Source: JBDKTH01 sp964558295 (GTDB taxonomy: Bacteria; Planctomycetota; Planctomycetia; Pirellulales; Thermoguttaceae). Taken from it: a stretch of 9,561 bases of DNA. A program made the translations under genes and the position numbers. The notes beneath the pieces were generated by a model. That model searched no databases and had not been told where the DNA came from. It saw only the letters and a program-made list of their open reading frames with translations. Of the stretch, positions 7,848 through 9,561 are shown in pieces. Each line of letters opens with the position of its first letter. Position 1 is the first letter of the stretch. The DNA lies in NCBI GenBank assembly GCA_964558295.1, contig CAZLDQ010000218.1:1-9561 (forward strand). Direction: 5' to 3'.

Positions 7848-7875
7848 AGCATAGCACATGTTATATCGGCGTCAA
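7848..7875 (-). promoter_or_regulatory. Predicted sigma70-type promoter of the four-gene operon
   Basis: On the minus strand, TTGACG (7875-7870, five of six matches to the -35 consensus) is followed by a 16-nt spacer and TATGCT (7853-7848, four of six matches to the -10 consensus). A TG dinucleotide one base before the -10 box gives an extended -10 (TGCTATGCT). Transcription would start near 7840, leaving a leader of about 20 nt before ATG 7821. No other comparable promoter was seen between the operon genes, consistent with a single transcript. The consensus assumes a sigma70-like factor; in a distant phylum the rules may differ. Confidence 0.55.
7852..7865. promoter_or_regulatory. Candidate operator dyad in the promoter spacer
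   Basis: The 14-bp sequence TAGCACATGTTATA is an imperfect palindrome: TA-N2-ACATGT-N2-TA on both strands, 10 of 14 positions symmetric. It sits between the -35 and -10 elements of the operon promoter, where a bound repressor would block RNA polymerase. XRE/Cro proteins bind short dyads of this kind, and the downstream gene carries such a domain, so autoregulation is the natural inference. Short palindromes also arise by chance; no second clear copy was found, though CATAGC recurs once at 7896-7901. Confidence 0.35.
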
Positions 7876-7894
7876 CAGAAATCACGCGACAGCA
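7876..7894. other. Short spacer upstream of the operon promoter
   Basis: This AT-richer stretch separates the stop codon of the possible small gene at its right from the -35 element of the helicase promoter. I see no hairpin followed by a T-run, so transcription from the right-hand genes could read through into the operon. Confidence 0.4.
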
Positions 7895-8194
7895 TCATAG
7901 CGATGGGGAGTGGGCACATACCTCGGACGGCGTATTGTAGTGTAACAACTTGAAATACTGGAACTTACGAGATGTTCCGCAATCGCAGATCACAGGACTT
8001 AATTGATCCGGCGGGCCCATCAGTGGTGTGGAGTTCCGAGGGGGATCAAGCTCGGCTGCCACACCGCGTGTGGTGGGCGTGAACGCCATGACGTCCATGA
8101 TCTGCGGCAAGGGCTGGATATGGACACCTGACATTTCGCCCTGGCCGCACGACCAATCTGGAGACGCTGTGCTCGTCGACCGCCCGATGCGCAC
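7895..8194 (-). CDS. Possible small hypothetical protein or gene remnant, 99 codons
   Basis: Not recognised. This frame opens with GTG at 8194, 4 nt after the stop of the preceding gene, and encodes a proline-rich 99-residue product. The first two thirds look like real coding sequence: third codon positions are mostly G or C, and the residues are mixed and plausible (for example GVHIQPLPQIMDVMAFTP and RGVAAELDPPRNS). After about base 7995 the base composition shifts towards A/T and the predicted protein (RKFQYFKLLHYNTPS) looks less gene-like. The start lacks a convincing ribosome-binding site, although coupling to the preceding stop could substitute. Another ATG at 8202 overlaps that stop (ATGA), but its frame gives an Arg/Ser/Cys-rich product unlike a real protein. 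It could be a genuine small gene, a gene whose 3' half was replaced at a junction, or noncoding. Confidence 0.35.
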   Translation of the reverse strand: MRIGRSTSTASPDWSCGQGEMSGVHIQPLPQIMDVMAFTPTTRGVAAELDPPRNSTPLMGPPDQLSPVICDCGTSRKFQYFKLLHYNTPSEVCAHSPSL

Positions 8195-8198
8195 GTTC

Positions 8199-9254
8199 TC
8201 ATTGAGCAGCTCTACGGGCCTCCGCCAGTTGGGTCTGGAGCTTCTGCCAGTCGGGCATCACCCCTTGTGTCTGGTATGCCTTCCGCGCCACACGAACCGC
8301 TTCGTGCAACGCCGGCCACTGCTGGCTTTCATCCTCGGCCTCGTGGAGGTGGCCGATAGCGCGGAGCCGGTGGGCATAACCGTCGCGGGTTTCGGTCAGC
8401 AGGACGTAGGCAGCACCGAGATGCTTTTCCACGCATTCGACGCACGATGCGCGTGTCACCATCGGGCCACCCAGACCGGAGCGCCCACGGCAGCCGCAGT
8501 TGCCCATGGGCTGAGTGGCGAGGGGTTGGACCTGGCCCGCCTGGCGGCGGATGGCGCTGGCGACACTGCGCCGGGCGATGGACCTGGCGGCAGTGACGCG
8601 ACGATGTTCGAATTGTTCGCCGATTCGCTGGGCGTAGAGCATCTGGTCGCCCAGGATGGTGCACTTGTAGGCCGGCTGGCCGTCGCATTCGATCATGCTC
8701 TGCTCGCCGCTTGTCAGGTCGTATTCAAGGGTGAAGACGTCGTCCTCGGTCTGCCACTGGCCGCTGATCAACAGCATGTTCGGCTGGTCTGCCCGGTAGG
8801 CCACACGATAGATGAATGCCCCAGGCAATTCGATGTCGAAGTCGCCGGCCAAGTCGCGCACGTGGATCAGGTTGTCCATGTCAGCGTGGACGACCCGGTT
8901 GCGGAAGACGAACCCCGCCCGTGTGGCCCGCAGCGCTACGGGCGTGCTGAGTCGATCCAGCGCCGGGCCATCCATGCGATAGAGACGGTGGAGCGGATTG
9001 GGCTTGCCGCCGCCGGCGATAAAGCTCACATGCCAGCCTACTTCATCACGCCAGGCAGTGGGCGAGCATTCGCACACATCCTCCGGTAATCCGGTCGCCA
9101 AGCGAAGGATGCTGCCATCGGGTAACTGGGCATACAGCTTCCAGATTCGGGAAGCGTCGGCTTGGCAGAACAGCAGCACGGGCTTGCCGTTCTCATCGGG
9201 CGTCAGGAACGGCATGTGGGTCATCAAACCGGTTTCGTGAAGCTCGTTCAGCAT
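8199..9254 (-). CDS. Uncharacterised protein: beta-rich N-terminal part plus Cys/His C-terminal module
   Basis: Function unknown; 351 residues, no signal peptide or membrane segment. Residues about 1-215 look beta-rich, with repeated short strands and turns (KPVLLFCQADASRIWKLYAQ; DDVFTLEYDLTSGEQSMI) suggestive of a propeller-like or other all-beta fold. A basic Ala/Arg linker follows (about 216-245). The C-terminal module has GNCGC (251-255), CVECVEKHLGAA (271-282) and HRLRAIGHLHEAEDES (295-310). The last has the look of a conserved helical motif with possible metal ligands H302, H304, E305 and E307 plus four cysteines (C253, C255, C271, C274). I have the impression of similar Cys-Lys-His-Leu modules in environmental phage and planctomycete genomes, but cannot confirm it. 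ATG 9254 is chosen because it overlaps the upstream stop (ATGCTGA) and has GAGG 5 nt before it; a longer frame to 9293 is open but lacks these. Translational coupling implies cooperation with the upstream protein. Confidence 0.8.
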   Translation of the reverse strand: MLNELHETGLMTHMPFLTPDENGKPVLLFCQADASRIWKLYAQLPDGSILRLATGLPEDVCECSPTAWRDEVGWHVSFIAGGGKPNPLHRLYRMDGPALDRLSTPVALRATRAGFVFRNRVVHADMDNLIHVRDLAGDFDIELPGAFIYRVAYRADQPNMLLISGQWQTEDDVFTLEYDLTSGEQSMIECDGQPAYKCTILGDQMLYAQRIGEQFEHRRVTAARSIARRSVASAIRRQAGQVQPLATQPMGNCGCRGRSGLGGPMVTRASCVECVEKHLGAAYVLLTETRDGYAHRLRAIGHLHEAEDESQQWPALHEAVRVARKAYQTQGVMPDWQKLQTQLAEARRAAQ

Positions 9255-9561
9255 GAGTACCTCGTGGAAAGAGGCTGGCAGGTCCCCGGCCAATGGATGC
9301 GATTGTCCGTCGGGTCGTAGCAGCCGATCTGGAGTTCCATGTAGCCGTCGTAGTAGTAGTTCGAGCAGAACTGGCTCGGCAGACCCACCAGCCGACCTTC
9401 ACTGTTGACACACCCCGCTCCGTACCACGGATAGCTGTAGGGATAGCACATACCGATCTCGATCAGCCGCCAGTACGAACCCGGCGGGGCCTGGCCCGGC
9501 CCCTGATACGGCGTCAGGTCCCAGCACGGGTTGTAGTAGCGGTTGGTGGTGAACGATCCGA
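9248..9561 (-). CDS. C-terminal part of a tyrosine- and cysteine-rich protein (start beyond right edge)
   Basis: Not recognised. The frame is open from the right edge to TGA at 9248-9250, giving the last 103 residues of a longer protein. The composition is striking: 14 tyrosines and 7 cysteines, with several Trp and Pro and few charged residues. Clusters include CYPYSYPWYGAGC (38-50), NYYYDGY (67-73) and the terminal RYSC. No transmembrane segment is visible. Spaced cysteines with many aromatic residues suit a disulfide-stabilised extracellular, virion-surface or adhesive protein, but that is inference. An internal ATG at 9451 would give a 67-residue protein, but the same frame continues convincingly upstream (SYWRLIEIG, NRYYNPCWDL), so the gene very probably starts outside the window. 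Its stop overlaps the next gene's start, suggesting they are co-expressed. Confidence 0.72.
   Translation of the reverse strand, partial: GSFTTNRYYNPCWDLTPYQGPGQAPPGSYWRLIEIGMCYPYSYPWYGAGCVNSEGRLVGLPSQFCSNYYYDGYMELQIGCYDPTDNRIHWPGTCQPLSTRYSC
9259..9263 (-). promoter_or_regulatory. Shine-Dalgarno that sets the start of the Cys/His protein
   Basis: The minus strand reads GAGGT with 5 nt from GAGG to ATG 9254. It lies within the final codons of the upstream gene, whose stop codon is contained in ATGCTGA. It supports 9254 rather than 9293 as the start. Confidence 0.65.

Noticed and set aside
7822..7857. Helicase start 12 codons upstream
   Set aside because: That start lies between the predicted -35 and -10 boxes, so it would not be on the transcript; GAGGGA points to 7821.
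7960..7978. Inverted repeat GGAAC...GTTCC as terminator or attachment site
   Set aside because: It is only a 5-bp stem with a 9-nt loop, no T-run and no second copy elsewhere; chance is a sufficient explanation.
8059..8073. Perfect hairpin CCACAC-CGC-GTGTGG as a terminator
   Set aside because: The stem is only 6 bp, has no following T-run on either strand, and lies inside the better-supported part of the possible small gene.
8020..8202. ATG overlapping the Cys/His gene stop (ATGA) and its 60-codon frame
   Set aside because: The position is tempting, but the product is Arg/Ser/Cys-rich with tryptophan runs typical of a shifted frame; the neighbouring frame from GTG 8194 looks more like protein.
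8028..9089. 353-codon open frame on the plus strand
   Set aside because: It is mostly antisense to the Cys/His protein, which has a good ribosome site and coupled start. It crosses the boundary zone without any supporting motif or start signal.
1..9561. Classification as DISARM or BREX
   Set aside because: The methylase is of the DUF1156 type and no drmA/drmB/drmC, PglX or PglZ genes are visible. The helicase alone is not diagnostic, so I leave the system unnamed.

Overview
This window is GC-rich and every gene I can support lies on the minus strand, so transcription runs from right to left. There is no rRNA, tRNA, CRISPR array, transposase or recognisable insertion sequence. The gene content fits the accessory genome of a GC-rich environmental bacterium. 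A planctomycete-like host is possible from the look of the right-hand genes, but no marker gene fixes the taxon.

Region 1 (about 1-7875) is one tightly packed operon behind a recognisable promoter at 7848-7875. In transcription order it encodes: (i) a 1190-residue SNF2-type helicase with an XRE/Cro helix-turn-helix at its N-terminus and a DUF3883 (PD-(D/E)xK-like) domain at its C-terminus; (ii) a 221-residue protein with about four membrane segments; (iii) a 341-residue cytosolic ComEC-like metallo-beta-lactamase-fold hydrolase; (iv) a DUF1156-family DNA amino-methyltransferase of at least 849 residues that runs off the left edge. The first junction is a 4-nt ATGA overlap, the second a 1-nt TGATG overlap, and the third a 13-nt gap. 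All four genes have good Shine-Dalgarno sequences.

A DUF1156 methylase next to a SNF2/DUF3883 helicase is typical of methylation-linked anti-phage islands (DISARM-like, BREX-like and DUF1156/DUF499 types). Having a membrane protein and a ComEC-like hydrolase translationally coupled between them, and a DNA-binding repressor-like domain fused to the helicase, does not match any named system I know. My working model is inference only: the methylase marks self DNA, the helicase recognises and translocates on unmarked DNA, and the hydrolase, perhaps tethered by the membrane protein, acts as an effector. The fused HTH may repress the operon through a dyad inside its own promoter.

Region 2 (about 7862-8198) is a boundary zone. 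It holds the operon promoter, an AT-richer stretch, and a possible small 99-codon gene that follows the right-hand genes and looks GC-rich only in its first two thirds.

Region 3 (8199-9561) holds two translationally coupled genes. One is the 3' end of a tyrosine- and cysteine-rich protein that enters from the right edge. The other is a 351-residue protein with a beta-rich N-terminal part and a compact Cys/His C-terminal module. Neither has a function I can name. They look unrelated to the operon and could belong to a phage-derived or other mobile neighbourhood.
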